Positions 27,705 through 35,891 are shown, counted from the first letter of the stretch. The stretch is 64,000 bases of DNA from Paenibacillus sp. XY044 (GCF_002257645.1 NZ_NQMO01000012.1:101342-165341); one strand, 5' to 3'. A program made the numbers and translations. Notes: generated by a model not told the origin, from the letters alone.

Positions 27705-28421
27705 TTAGCCTTGATCCGAACCGATCTTGATTCCTTTTTCTTTACGGTACTGGATCACCAGCTGCCGCCAGAAATCATAACTTCCCGTTTCATCTGCGAT
27801 ATAGGGCTTGTAGTACCGATACGCCTCCTTCGCCCAATCCGGGCAGGGCAAGTTTAGCAGCGCCTGCTGCTGCTTGATCCATTCCGCCTGCTTCGCAACC
27901 GCGTTCTGCAGCTCGCTGAACGCCGCCTTTTCCTCAGGTGTCATATGCGCCCCCTCCTTCCAGGCATCATATTGGTCCAGGTTATACAGGTCGATAATCC
28001 GGATCAGCTTATCCGCGTACTCCGGGTCCGTGGCATACCCGTCTGCGCCGATCGCGGCAGCGGCCGATCGCCCGTCCGTGCGGAGCGCGCCCGCATATTT
28101 GTCATGGTCCCAGGACACGCCGTTCACCAGCAGCCTCGAGTGGTCGGCCACCGATTCGGCCCAGCTGTTGTACGCACGGAAGTCGGCGGTCACCCGGCCG
28201 GCTACGCCGCGAACGTACTCGGTGGTCTGCAGGCGCATGCTCCCTGCCGTGCCCTGTCCCTTGATGCCGAACAGATTGTTGGCCTTCACTGCCAGCTCGC
28301 TTGTACCCCAGGCGGACTCGAGGGCCGCTTGGGCGATCGTAAGCGATGCAGGCACGCCCGACTGCAGCTGGTCGAACTCGGCCAGCTGCACCATGATGTC
28401 GATAAATGTTTGTTTTCTCAT
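27705..28421 (-). CDS. Glucosaminidase-domain protein (FlgJ/LytG-like)
   Basis: A 238-residue protein with a glucosaminidase domain at its N-terminus: IMVQLAEFDQLQSGVPASLT, then IAQAALESAWGTSELAV, in which the Glu is the likely catalytic acid. KANNLFGIKGQG and FRAYNSWAESVADHSRLL follow. The C-terminal ~80 residues are helical and end in a segment (CPDWAKEAYRYYKPYI) common in such Paenibacillus-type proteins. No signal peptide is visible, so release may need a holin or lysis; a holin-like gene lies 6 kb away. ATG 28421 has GGAGGGAGG upstream. Confidence 0.85.
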   Translation of the reverse strand: MRKQTFIDIMVQLAEFDQLQSGVPASLTIAQAALESAWGTSELAVKANNLFGIKGQGTAGSMRLQTTEYVRGVAGRVTADFRAYNSWAESVADHSRLLVNGVSWDHDKYAGALRTDGRSAAAAIGADGYATDPEYADKLIRIIDLYNLDQYDAWKEGAHMTPEEKAAFSELQNAVAKQAEWIKQQQALLNLPCPDWAKEAYRYYKPYIADETGSYDFWRQLVIQYRKEKGIKIGSDQG

Positions 28422-28605
28422 AATCCTCCCTCCTAATCCTCTGGTACATACAATGCAGACCGTTTGTTCCCGGCCTGGACGGCTGTCGAACTCTGTAACG
28501 CCAGCTTCTTATGTCACACCTTGGACCGCTCCGTTACGAAGCATTTGCCTAATTCTTCGGGGGTTCTTACAATAAGAACATATGTAACGCTTGGAGGGTG
28601 GATGT

Positions 28606-29163
28606 ATGAAGCAGGCAAATGCAGATCATTTTATCATCAATAACGAGTGGGTCACCCCGGAAATTCGGGCCGTCCAGGCTCAGGCTGGTCCGGAAGATGT
28701 GGAGGCCGCGCAAGGACTGCTGTTCCGAACGGCGCAATGGCTTCAGAGCAAAGGCTCCAAGCAGTGGCATCAGCTGCTGACCGGCGATGACCGGCATCAT
28801 ATCGACGAGGCGGTCTTGTGCGGGGACGTCTTCCTGTTCAAAAAGGAGGAGCGCCTTGCCGCCATCGTCATTCTCCAGCAGCATGCGAGCGAATGGGACC
28901 GCACCCTATGGGGCGAGGAGGGGCACGATACCTCCGTCTACCTGCACCGGCTTGCCATTGACCGAGAATTCGGGGGGACAGGTCTCGGCAGTGCCATTCT
29001 GCACTGGGCCTTGACCGGAATAAAGTTCCAGGGCAAAGACCGAATCCGTCTCGACTGTATCGCCGACAACCCCGGCCTGAACCGGTTGTACAGCGGGGCC
29101 GGCTTTGCGCTGAAGGGCCAGCATGAGAGCGGGTTTAATATTTATGAGAAAATGGTGCGGTGA
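28606..29163 (+). CDS. GNAT family N-acetyltransferase
   Basis: A 185-residue acetyl-CoA-dependent acetyltransferase fold. The core contains VYLHRLAIDREFGGTGLGSA (acetyl-CoA pyrophosphate loop at FGGTGLG) and IRLDCIADNPGLNRLYSGAGF, the latter a common ending of the domain. The acceptor substrate cannot be predicted. ATG 28606 follows GGAGGG; it is divergent from the glucosaminidase gene and ends at a strong terminator. Confidence 0.88.
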   Translation: MKQANADHFIINNEWVTPEIRAVQAQAGPEDVEAAQGLLFRTAQWLQSKGSKQWHQLLTGDDRHHIDEAVLCGDVFLFKKEERLAAIVILQQHASEWDRTLWGEEGHDTSVYLHRLAIDREFGGTGLGSAILHWALTGIKFQGKDRIRLDCIADNPGLNRLYSGAGFALKGQHESGFNIYEKMVR

Positions 29164-29191
29164 CATTCGCTCCTTAAGCGGATATCCACGC

Positions 29192-29224
29192 AAAAAAAGC
29201 CCTCCGGCATGCCGGAGGGCTTTT
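29192..29224. terminator. Bidirectional terminator
   Basis: AAAAGCCCTCCGGC pairs perfectly with GCCGGAGGGCTTTT. It separates the convergent GNAT and SulP genes. Confidence 0.92.
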
Positions 29225-29260
29225 CTCACATCGTATATAAAACGCGGTCTTAGTCGATGG

Positions 29261-30715
29261 TTAATGGGACGATACCGAGGCTACGCCGATCTTGTCGATG
29301 ATGCGCTGGCTCTCCGGATTCAATCCCCGGACGGCAACCTTTTTGTCAAGCGCCTCATACTTGGCCAGCACCTTGGACACGGCGTTCACGCCCGACTGAT
29401 CCCAAATGTGTGAGTGGGAAAAGTCAATCGCAATCCGCTCCGGGTCTTCCTGGTAATGAAAGAGATGCACGAAATGGTTCATCGTTCCAAAGAACATCTG
29501 CCCTTTGATTTCGTACACCTTTACCTCATGCTCATCGATACGGGTCTGCGCGTGGATGCGCGCCATCTTCCAGCCGAAATTCAAGGCGCTTAGAATGACA
29601 CCAGTGACGACGCCGATCGCCAGGTTAGACGTGGCTACCACGATCACGACGGTCACCACCATGACGATCGTGTCGCCCAGCGGCACCTTGTTCATCGTTC
29701 TTAAGGAATGCCAGTCGAATGTGCCCACCGACACCATGATCATGACGCCGACCAGTGCCGCCATCGGCACCTGCTTGACGACATCGCCGAGCACCAGAAT
29801 CAGGAACAGCAGAAAGGCGCCCGCGATGAAGGTCGACAGCCGGGAGCGGCCTCCCGATTTCACATTGATGACCGTCTGGCCGATCATGGCGCATCCCGCC
29901 ATCCCGCCAAAAAAGCCGGTGAGGATGTTGGAGATGCCCTGCCCCTTGATCTCGCGGTTTTTGTTGCTGCCCGTATCGGTCAGCTCATCCACCAGGTTGG
30001 AGGTCAAAAGCGTCTCGGTCATGCCGACGACGGCGAGCGCAAGCGCATAAGGCAGAATCGTCAGGAACATATGAAACGACAAGGGTACCGACGGAACATG
30101 GAATGCGGGAAGCGACTGTGTAATGTTGCCCATATCGCCTACCGTACGGACATCCGCATGCGTCAGCACCGAAATGATCGTCATGACGATAATGGCCACA
30201 AGCGCGGAAGGCACCGCTTTGGTGAGCAGCGGGAACAGATAAATGATCAGCAGCGTTGCGGCCACCATCAGGTACATGATCCAGCTAGCCCCTTCAAAAT
30301 TCGGCAGCTGCGCCATAAAAATAACGATCGCCAGCGCGTTGACGAAGCCTACGATGACCGATTGCGGGATAAACGTGATGAAGCGCCCGAATTTCAGCGC
30401 CCCCATAATCCACTGCAGAATGCCGGTCAGCACCGTAGTCGCAAACAAATACTCGATCCCGTACTTGGCGACGATCGGTCCCATCAAGGACGCCATGGCA
30501 CCGGTCGCAGCTGAAATCATCCCCGGCCGGCCGCCGAAAAACGAAATGCTCACGGCAATCACAAAGGATGCATAGAGACCGACCATCGGATCCACCCCGG
30601 CCATAATGGAGAATGCGATGGCTTCGGGAATAAGCGCAAAGGCAACGGTAAGACCGGATAAAATGTCTTTTCTGACATTGCTAAAGAAGCCTTGTTTAAT
30701 CCAGTTCAAAAACAA
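29261..30715 (-). CDS. SulP family inorganic anion transporter with STAS domain
   Basis: SLC26/SulP membrane transporter, 484 residues, probably carrying sulfate, bicarbonate or another anion. About 10-12 membrane segments include the conserved AFALIPEAIAFSIMAGVDP. A C-terminal STAS domain starts near residue 400 (YEIKGQMFFGTMNHFVHLF ... IAIDFSHSHIWDQSG). The protein opens at TTG 30715 with GGAGGG nine bases upstream. About 35-55 bases upstream of the start lies a site sharing its core with the alarmone synthetase leader palindrome. Confidence 0.92.
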   Translation of the reverse strand: MFLNWIKQGFFSNVRKDILSGLTVAFALIPEAIAFSIMAGVDPMVGLYASFVIAVSISFFGGRPGMISAATGAMASLMGPIVAKYGIEYLFATTVLTGILQWIMGALKFGRFITFIPQSVIVGFVNALAIVIFMAQLPNFEGASWIMYLMVAATLLIIYLFPLLTKAVPSALVAIIVMTIISVLTHADVRTVGDMGNITQSLPAFHVPSVPLSFHMFLTILPYALALAVVGMTETLLTSNLVDELTDTGSNKNREIKGQGISNILTGFFGGMAGCAMIGQTVINVKSGGRSRLSTFIAGAFLLFLILVLGDVVKQVPMAALVGVMIMVSVGTFDWHSLRTMNKVPLGDTIVMVVTVVIVVATSNLAIGVVTGVILSALNFGWKMARIHAQTRIDEHEVKVYEIKGQMFFGTMNHFVHLFHYQEDPERIAIDFSHSHIWDQSGVNAVSKVLAKYEALDKKVAVRGLNPESQRIIDKIGVASVSSH

Positions 30716-30747
30716 GAAATAATCCCTCCTGAGGCTATAAAGTTGTA

Positions 30748-30769
30748 TCTGTATCGATTGAACTAAAGT
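30748..30769 (-). promoter_or_regulatory. Putative operator upstream of SulP gene
   Basis: On the leftward strand this 22-base site begins ACTTTAGTTCAATC and continues GATACAGA. It matches the corresponding half of the 5981-6016 palindrome at 20 of 22 positions. The position just upstream of the SulP ribosome site suits a regulator-binding element. Confidence 0.55.
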
Positions 30770-31241
30770 ATATAGTTAATCGTGCTGCTGTCCGTTCATA
30801 AATGTTGCAAGGTGTTCAAGCAGGCTCCCCACTTTCAGGTTCGCCGGGTCCGATCATTCACTGTTTTTCATTATAGCGTTATATCCACCGGAACCCAAAA
30901 CCTGATGTATACGTTATCTTCCCGTGTATACTCCTTCATTCTTCCATTTACTCGTATATAATTTCTTTTTCAATCCATATGTACATACTGCAATAGCTGC
31001 TCTTGCTATGAAAATATGGCGAAGCCCCTGCCGGGCTGCAGGAGCCTCGCCCCCAAGGATTCGTTTGGCTCATGGATTAGTAGAAAAAGGATTTGGTATC
31101 GAAGTTATCAAGCGTTGACCTGTAGAAGGATGGATATAGGTAAAAACTATAAATATAATACAGTTTATATATTTCCATAATGAGCGGGCTGCCGCTACAA
31201 TGAAGTCAATTCCAACAATCTACGGGATAAGGAGAATGACG
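30770..31241. other. Gene-free divergent interval
   Basis: About 470 bases between the SulP and methyltransferase genes. It contains an imperfect hairpin near 31018-31051 (GGCGA...CCCTGC with GCAGG...TCGCC) and AT-rich DNA at 31140-31180 where the methyltransferase promoter should lie. No gene is convincing here. Confidence 0.4.
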
Positions 31242-31931
31242 ATGGATCGATCTGTAATCAAGCTCTTTGACGCCAATGCAAAGGATTATGACCGGCAGCG
31301 GAGGGGTCTGATCCCCTGCTTTGACGATTTTTACGGGATGGCCCTTTCCCTGGTGGAGTGCGGCAATCCTTCTCCAAGCATTCTGGATCTGGGGGCCGGA
31401 ACGGGCCTGCTCTCCAGCATGGTTCTGCTCAAATACCCGGAGGCCCGGATTACGCTGATGGACTTAAGCGACAGCATGCTGGCAGAGGCCCGCCGGCGGT
31501 TCCAAGGGGCGCCACACGTTGATTATATTACCGGGGATTACAGCAGCTACCCGTTTACGCAAACCTATGACGCCGTCATCTCTTCCCTGTCCATTCATCA
31601 CTTGTCCCATCCGGAAAAAAGGCAGCTGTTCGCCACCATCCATCAATTGCTGAATGAAGGCGGCATCTTCGTTAATGCCGATCAAGTGAAGGGCCAGACC
31701 GATCAGGCGGACGCGTATTACCGAAGACGCTGGCTGGAAGAGATCCGGGCGAGCGGTCTGACGGAAGAAGCCATCCAGGCGTCGGTTGAACGCAGAAAGC
31801 TGGATATCAACGCCACCACCGCTGAACAGATCCAATGGATGGAAGAAGCCGGTTTTGAAGACGTGGACTGTATGTACAAATATTTTGACTTCGCGGTGTT
31901 TTACGGAAAAAAATCAGGGCGGACTTCCTAG
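31242..31931 (+). CDS. Class I SAM-dependent methyltransferase
   Basis: A 229-residue Rossmann-fold methyltransferase. Motif I ILDLGAGTGLLS (SAM binding) lies near residue 48, followed by ITLMDLSDSMLAEARRR (acidic loop) and YDAVISSLSIHHL (motif IV region). The shape is of the UbiE/small-molecule type, and the acceptor is unknown. ATG 31242 has AAGGAG seven bases upstream; an ATG six bases earlier is too close to it. The stop codon lies inside the stem region of the following terminator. Confidence 0.88.
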   Translation: MDRSVIKLFDANAKDYDRQRRGLIPCFDDFYGMALSLVECGNPSPSILDLGAGTGLLSSMVLLKYPEARITLMDLSDSMLAEARRRFQGAPHVDYITGDYSSYPFTQTYDAVISSLSIHHLSHPEKRQLFATIHQLLNEGGIFVNADQVKGQTDQADAYYRRRWLEEIRASGLTEEAIQASVERRKLDINATTAEQIQWMEEAGFEDVDCMYKYFDFAVFYGKKSGRTS

Positions 31932-31946
31932 TCCCCCTGATTTTTC
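31909..31946. terminator. Terminator overlapping methyltransferase stop
   Basis: AAAAATCAGGG pairs with CCCTGATTTTT. It is A/T-flanked on both sides, so it can serve both the methyltransferase gene and the convergent tetR gene. Confidence 0.85.
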
Positions 31947-31968
31947 TTGACTTATGGAGCACTGATCA

Positions 31969-32676
31969 TTATGGCAGCTTCTTCCGGAAGCCGTCCATCA
32001 GGACGCCCAGACCGAATTCGAACTCCTCCTGCCACCCCGTACCGGTCGTATGGGTTGCCAGCCGGATCATATGCGGGAACTGCTCCCGCGGCAGAGCGCG
32101 GAAAAACTGGGCATACTCCTCGCTGAGGCGAGCCTGGGCTTCTTCGCCGGCGCCGGCCATCCCCTTCAGCCGCACCTCCTCGGCCACAAAGCCAAGCACA
32201 TGATTCTTTACCATGGATGCCATCCACGGGATATGGTCATCCGCAAATCCGGCCGAAGCAAAAATTTGGTATAGTCTCTCGATCTGCATCAGACGGTGGT
32301 ACCCCACGGCAATGCCGCCATTGAACAAATCCACTGCATCGCGGTAGCGGTGCAGTACTCGCCGGAACGCATGCCCCCACTGGACAAGCTGTTCCTGCCA
32401 AGGCAGGTCCGGGTCCGGCCTGTCCATTTCTTCGCTTATTTTATCCCCAACAAGCTGAAGCAGCTGTTCTTTATCCTTCACATGATAATACAGGGAGGCG
32501 GTTTTCACCTGGAGCTCATCCGCTATTTTACGCATGCTCAGCTCTTTCAAGCCGGATTCGTTTAACACGTGAAGCGCCGTCCGGACAATCCGGTCACGGT
32601 CTAGTGGAATGTGCAGCTCCTCCTGTTCCCCCGTGCCGGAAAAAGGATGCTGGGGCACCGTTCGTTTTCTGGCCAT
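31969..32676 (-). CDS. TetR family transcriptional regulator (TetR_C type)
   Basis: A 235-residue regulator with the TetR helix-turn-helix: DRIVRTALHVLNESGLKELS, then MRKIADELQVKTASLYYHVK, and a C-terminal domain resembling TetR_C (PWQEQLVQWGHAFRRVLHRY). ATG 32676 follows AAGGAGGG. It is divergent from the unknown gene at 32797, and two repeat operators lie in the shared 120-base gap, so it most likely represses that gene and itself. The ligand is unknown. Confidence 0.9.
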   Translation of the reverse strand: MARKRTVPQHPFSGTGEQEELHIPLDRDRIVRTALHVLNESGLKELSMRKIADELQVKTASLYYHVKDKEQLLQLVGDKISEEMDRPDPDLPWQEQLVQWGHAFRRVLHRYRDAVDLFNGGIAVGYHRLMQIERLYQIFASAGFADDHIPWMASMVKNHVLGFVAEEVRLKGMAGAGEEAQARLSEEYAQFFRALPREQFPHMIRLATHTTGTGWQEEFEFGLGVLMDGFRKKLP

Positions 32677-32729
32677 CGAAGAGCCCTCCTTTTCACTTGA
32701 CAATTATAGCATATGCCATTATTCTAATC

Positions 32730-32761
32730 CCATTAGATTAATCTAAAACCATTAGATTAAT
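32730..32761. promoter_or_regulatory. Putative TetR operators
   Basis: CCATTAGATTAAT occurs twice, at 32730-32742 and 32749-32761, 19 bases apart. The first overlaps a perfect 14-bp palindrome TTAGATTAATCTAA (32733-32746). They sit between the divergent tetR and unknown genes. Confidence 0.7.
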
Positions 32762-32796
32762 GAAAATCAGTTTATGTTCGTGAAAGGAGTAATATT

Positions 32797-33465
32797 ATGA
32801 ATACTATTCATTCGATCGTCCGGTCCATGAACCGGCATGTGAACGAAATCTGGGAGGCGATTCTTCTTGAGCATGCGGTAGAACTGAGCGCCATGTTTGC
32901 GGAGTTCGGCGACCGGGCGTACGGCGTCTATATTCAGCGGTTGATGGACCCGATTTGCGAGGAGGTCCGGAAGTCGGGATACGAGGTCCCCGCCGGGTTC
33001 CGCCTATCCGAATCGGTAGAGAACTGGGGCCCGCCCGAGGAGCGCGAACGATGCGTGTGGTATGGGGTCAAGGACGACACCGGCGAACCGTGCGGCACGG
33101 CAGTGCTGCAATTTTTCCATTCCCACGCCCGGTTTCATCTTCCGCAACCGCCGCGTTTTTTGGCTTTGGAGGAAACGGAGCCGGAGGCAATTCTACAGGC
33201 GCTATGCACCACGGGTGTTCGCCTAAGCGGGCTGCCCCTGCGTTACCGGCATTCATCCGGCGATGAACCGCTGGAATGGGAATACGGGGCGGACGCAGGG
33301 CTGCTCGAATACGTGCAGTCTTACCACGGCCGCACGGCGGTGGACTTTAACTATGCGCTGTCTTCGTGGGGACGCCACGGCTGGGAGCTTGTACAGGTCG
33401 TGCCGCATCAGGACCGCCTCGTCGGTTTTTTCAAGCGTCCGGTTCACCGCGCCGGCGGGCAATAA
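32797..33465 (+). CDS. Unknown protein divergent from tetR
   Basis: I do not recognise this 222-residue soluble protein. No signal peptide or membrane segment is seen. Distinctive stretches are MNRHVNEIWEAILLEHAVEL at the start, then WYGVKDDTGEPCGTAVLQFF in a beta-rich middle. Its ending, SSWGRHGWELVQVVPHQDRL followed by VGFFKRP, resembles the GWELV...FKR ending of DUF4177-type domains. GAAAGGAG lies upstream of ATG 32797. The shared operator region suggests control by the TetR regulator. The function is open. Confidence 0.75.
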   Translation: MNTIHSIVRSMNRHVNEIWEAILLEHAVELSAMFAEFGDRAYGVYIQRLMDPICEEVRKSGYEVPAGFRLSESVENWGPPEERERCVWYGVKDDTGEPCGTAVLQFFHSHARFHLPQPPRFLALEETEPEAILQALCTTGVRLSGLPLRYRHSSGDEPLEWEYGADAGLLEYVQSYHGRTAVDFNYALSSWGRHGWELVQVVPHQDRLVGFFKRPVHRAGGQ

Positions 33466-33485
33466 CCCAATAACAGTAAAAAACA

Positions 33486-33518
33486 CCCCCGGCGCTTGTT
33501 GTGAACAAGCACCGGGGG
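33486..33518 (+). terminator. Terminator after the unknown gene
   Basis: CCCCCGG-GCTTGTT pairs with AACAAGC-CCGGGGG over a three-base loop. Both flanks are short on U, but the stem is very stable. Confidence 0.7.
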
Positions 33519-33548
33519 AGTTGAGGTAAAGGCGGGGCGCGATACCCG

Positions 33549-34196
33549 TTAAACCGCAGGCTGCCGCTGCTGCTTTACGGCATCGATCGTCGCATGGATA
33601 ATCACGCGCAGCGCCCGCAGCATCGTTTCCTGCGGCAGCGAAGGCAGGCCCGGCTTTTGCAGCGCCATCTCCGTCGAAGCCGGAAAATGAACAAAACCCG
33701 CCAGCACAGGCAGTTCCTGCTCGCGGATATAATCCAGCACGGCGTACATCGTGTTGTTGCAAATAAACGTGCCGGCCGACTCGGACACGGCGGCGGGAAT
33801 CCCTTCCGCTTTCAGCCGGTTCACGGCTTCGCGGATCGGCAGCCGCGAGAACAGCCCGTCGGGTCCCGCCGGATTAATCGGCTGATCCTGCGGTCTCTCC
33901 CCTTTGTTGTCGGCGTATGCCGCTTCCGGCGCAACATCCTTGACGTTCACGGCGATCCGCTCCGGCGTTACCGCCGTCCGGCCTGCGGCGAGGCCGCAGC
34001 AGATCACGGCGTCCGGCCGAAAATCACGCACGGCCTCAAGCAGCTCTTCGGCGCATTCGTCATAGTGGACGGGGAGCAGAACCGTCTGAATCTCGGCCTC
34101 CGCAAACGTCTCCTCCCGGATGTCCCGCACGAGCTGCTCTGTCGGATTTATCGCATTTCCGCCAAAGGGCTCAAATCCGGATATCAGTATTTTCAT
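33549..34196 (-). CDS. pcp: Pyrrolidone-carboxylate peptidase (pyroglutamyl peptidase I)
   Basis: Cysteine peptidase C15 that removes N-terminal pyroglutamate from peptides in the cytoplasm. The 215-residue length is standard. Family landmarks are ILISGFEPFGGNAINPTE at the start, RIAVNVKD with the active-site Glu region before it (GRTAVTPERIAVN), SAGTFICNNTMY holding the catalytic Cys (~144), and GFVHFPASTE holding the His (~168). ATG 34196 follows GGGAGGAG. Confidence 0.95.
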   Translation of the reverse strand: MKILISGFEPFGGNAINPTEQLVRDIREETFAEAEIQTVLLPVHYDECAEELLEAVRDFRPDAVICCGLAAGRTAVTPERIAVNVKDVAPEAAYADNKGERPQDQPINPAGPDGLFSRLPIREAVNRLKAEGIPAAVSESAGTFICNNTMYAVLDYIREQELPVLAGFVHFPASTEMALQKPGLPSLPQETMLRALRVIIHATIDAVKQQRQPAV

Positions 34197-34331
34197 GTTC
34201 GTTCTCCTCCCGGTAAGTCTTTCCTTCCATCATATCAAACGGGACGGATCGTTCCTACCCGAAATACCGCTGCCAATCGGGGATTTCGGCTTCCACGTGG
34301 ATTCAGTTCCAGCAGGGACAGGGGATTTGGC

Positions 34332-34374
34332 AAAAAAACACCCTGCCCGGCAGCTGCAGGCCGCACGGCAGGGT
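34332..34374 (-). terminator. Terminator downstream of the holin-like gene
   Basis: ACCCTGCC pairs with GGCAGGGT and is followed by seven U on the leftward transcript. It ends the holin-like gene transcript. Confidence 0.82.
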
Positions 34375-34380
34375 TCCCTG

Positions 34381-34608
34381 CTACAAATTATAACCGCCGC
34401 TGTTCGGTTTGGTCGGGTTGGAGATAATCCCCAGCGTCGCCAAAATTCCGAGCACTAAGTCCGCAGCCGCCACGAGCTCTTGCCGCTTCATATCCGACAG
34501 TTCAAACGCTCCTGTGAGATGGCCGATCAGCTGCACAAGCAAAAGCACCTGCGAGACCATACTGATCCAGAGCGCATAGTTCCGAAACCGTTTCTTCTTG
34601 AGCATCAT
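34381..34608 (-). CDS. Phage-type holin (phi LC3-like small holin)
   Basis: A 75-residue protein of phage holin type: basic start (MMLKKKRFRNYALWISMV), a first membrane helix continuing to LLLVQLIGHL, and a second helix (AAADLVLGILATLGIISNP) ending in the hallmark GIISNPTKP. Holins permeabilise the membrane for endolysin exit. No phage gene surrounds it, so it may be a domesticated orphan. AAAAGGAGGT precedes two adjacent ATG codons (34608, 34605); either may start. Confidence 0.82.
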   Translation of the reverse strand: MMLKKKRFRNYALWISMVSQVLLLVQLIGHLTGAFELSDMKRQELVAAADLVLGILATLGIISNPTKPNSGGYNL

Positions 34609-34695
34609 ATGACCTCCTTTTAGGTCATATATATTCACCCGCCCAGGCAAACTTGTCCGAAAATTTCACGAGTTGGATGCTGGACGCCATCGGTT

Positions 34696-35166
34696 TCAGA
34701 GGAGCCCTGAGTCCAGAGCCTCCAGAAACGTCTCCTCGGACATGACCCGAATGCCTTCCCGCTCCAGCAAGGCGGTCGTCACCCCACTGCCGGCAACCTT
34801 TTCATTAGCGAAGGAACCGTTATAAATCATGGCGCTTCCGCAGGAAGGGCTGTACTCCTTGAGCACGACCAAGGACGCTCCGATTTCCCGCGCTTTCTGC
34901 AGCGTCCGTTGAGCCCCTTGAATATACATGCCGCTGACGTCGCGGCCCGATTTCTCAACAACCCTGGCCCGGCCCTCCAACACATCGTTACCGTCGCCAC
35001 CCACAATCTCCGCAGGCTCTCTCGGGGTGACAAATCCCCCCAGCAGTTCCGGGCAAACCGCAACCGCCTTGTTCTGCGCAACCATCTGCTGAATCACGTC
35101 ATTCAAGCTGTCTGTGCCGTTATACCGAACCTTCAGTCCGGACAGACAAGAGCTGACCACAATCAC
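34696..35166 (-). CDS. DUF523 family protein (YbbK-like)
   Basis: A 156-residue protein of the DUF523 family. It begins with VSSCLSGLKVRYNGTDSLN, continues with CPELLGGFVTPREPAEI, and has LKEYSPSCGSAMIYNG near the end. Conserved Cys residues (SSC, CPE, SCGS) suggest a metal or Fe-S site, but no function is established. GTG 35166 aligns with the usual family start and has GGGGTG six bases upstream; a GTG at 35175 is an alternative. Three tandem 22-bp repeats lie directly upstream. Confidence 0.85.
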   Translation of the reverse strand: MIVVSSCLSGLKVRYNGTDSLNDVIQQMVAQNKAVAVCPELLGGFVTPREPAEIVGGDGNDVLEGRARVVEKSGRDVSGMYIQGAQRTLQKAREIGASLVVLKEYSPSCGSAMIYNGSFANEKVAGSGVTTALLEREGIRVMSEETFLEALDSGLL

Positions 35167-35178
35167 ACCGTTCACCCC

Positions 35179-35244
35179 GTAAACTGTTTATCTGTTTCAC
35201 GTAAATTATTTATTCGTTCCACGTAAACTATTTATTACTTTAAT
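35179..35244 (-). repeat. Three tandem 22-bp repeats in DUF523 leader
   Basis: Units at 35179-35200, 35201-35222 and 35223-35244 share the pattern GTAAA(C/T)T(A/G)TTTAT, most followed by TTYCAC. They end 12 bases before the GTG start on the leftward strand. The exact 22-base phase, two helical turns, would suit cooperative binding of a regulator. Confidence 0.8.
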
Positions 35245-35387
35245 GAAAGTATACTGCATAAGCCAACTGCCGGGGAGGCCCGGCGGCTTCACGGTGTAGG
35301 ATTTGGCCGAAAAACGCGGAAAGCCCGGGACCAAACTCCCGGACTCTCCGCGATATCTCTTTTACCCTTGCCCAGGTGGCGAAGATG

Positions 35388-35891
35388 TTACATGCTTAAC
35401 GCCTTTTTCGCATTTTCCATATCATTGGCCAAGAGCCGCTCCAGGTCGTAAGCGGGGTACATCGAACGCTCTTCCATAAAATCAAAAATTTTGGCATGGA
35501 GTTTGATCGCATTGTTCAGATGCTTCACGAAAACCTCCCTTAAGGCCGGCGTTGCCGTTTCCGTAATCGCTATCGCGTAATTGCGAACCCAACTTTTGGT
35601 CTTGCCCAGCAGATGGCCGGCATAAAAGCCCGTCATGTCTGCAGCTTCGGCTTTACCGCCTCTCGCTCCAGGGACCGGCGCTTGCGGGTAAAACTTCAGC
35701 AGGTCTTTTATGTTTTGCTCCAGGCACATGATCGCCTCTTTATACAAGGCATGCAGCTGCGGATCAGTGACCTTGCCGATGTCCATTTTCAGGCAAATCA
35801 GGTCGTTAGACTGTCCTGCAACCAGCTCGTGCATTTCCAATGTTTCGTGCCAGGCTAGATGCTTCACTTGGGCTTTCTTTCCAGAAGACAA
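35388..35891 (-). CDS. CotF-like spore coat protein
   Basis: A 167-residue helical protein of the coat-F family. It opens with KHLAWHETLEMHELVAGQS, contains KEAIMCLEQNIKDLLKFYP, and closes with a ferritin-like helix pair (FVKHLNNAIKLHAKIFDFME). Such proteins sit in the outer layers of the spore. I start it at TTG 35891, six bases after GGAGGG; no ATG fits. A CATATGCTA sequence just upstream matches the SigK -10 pattern CATAnnnTA, although the matching -35 AC is absent. Confidence 0.82.
   Translation of the reverse strand: MSSGKKAQVKHLAWHETLEMHELVAGQSNDLICLKMDIGKVTDPQLHALYKEAIMCLEQNIKDLLKFYPQAPVPGARGGKAEAADMTGFYAGHLLGKTKSWVRNYAIAITETATPALREVFVKHLNNAIKLHAKIFDFMEERSMYPAYDLERLLANDMENAKKALSM

Noticed and set aside
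30924..31118. Short open frame between SulP and methyltransferase genes
   Set aside because: No ribosome site, and it crosses a hairpin; protein sequence shows no domain.
27705..34608. Prophage region
   Set aside because: Only a holin-like and a lysin-like gene are present; no capsid, portal, terminase, tail or integrase gene.
35179..35244. Possible CRISPR remnant
   Set aside because: 22-bp units directly abut each other, leaving no spacers.
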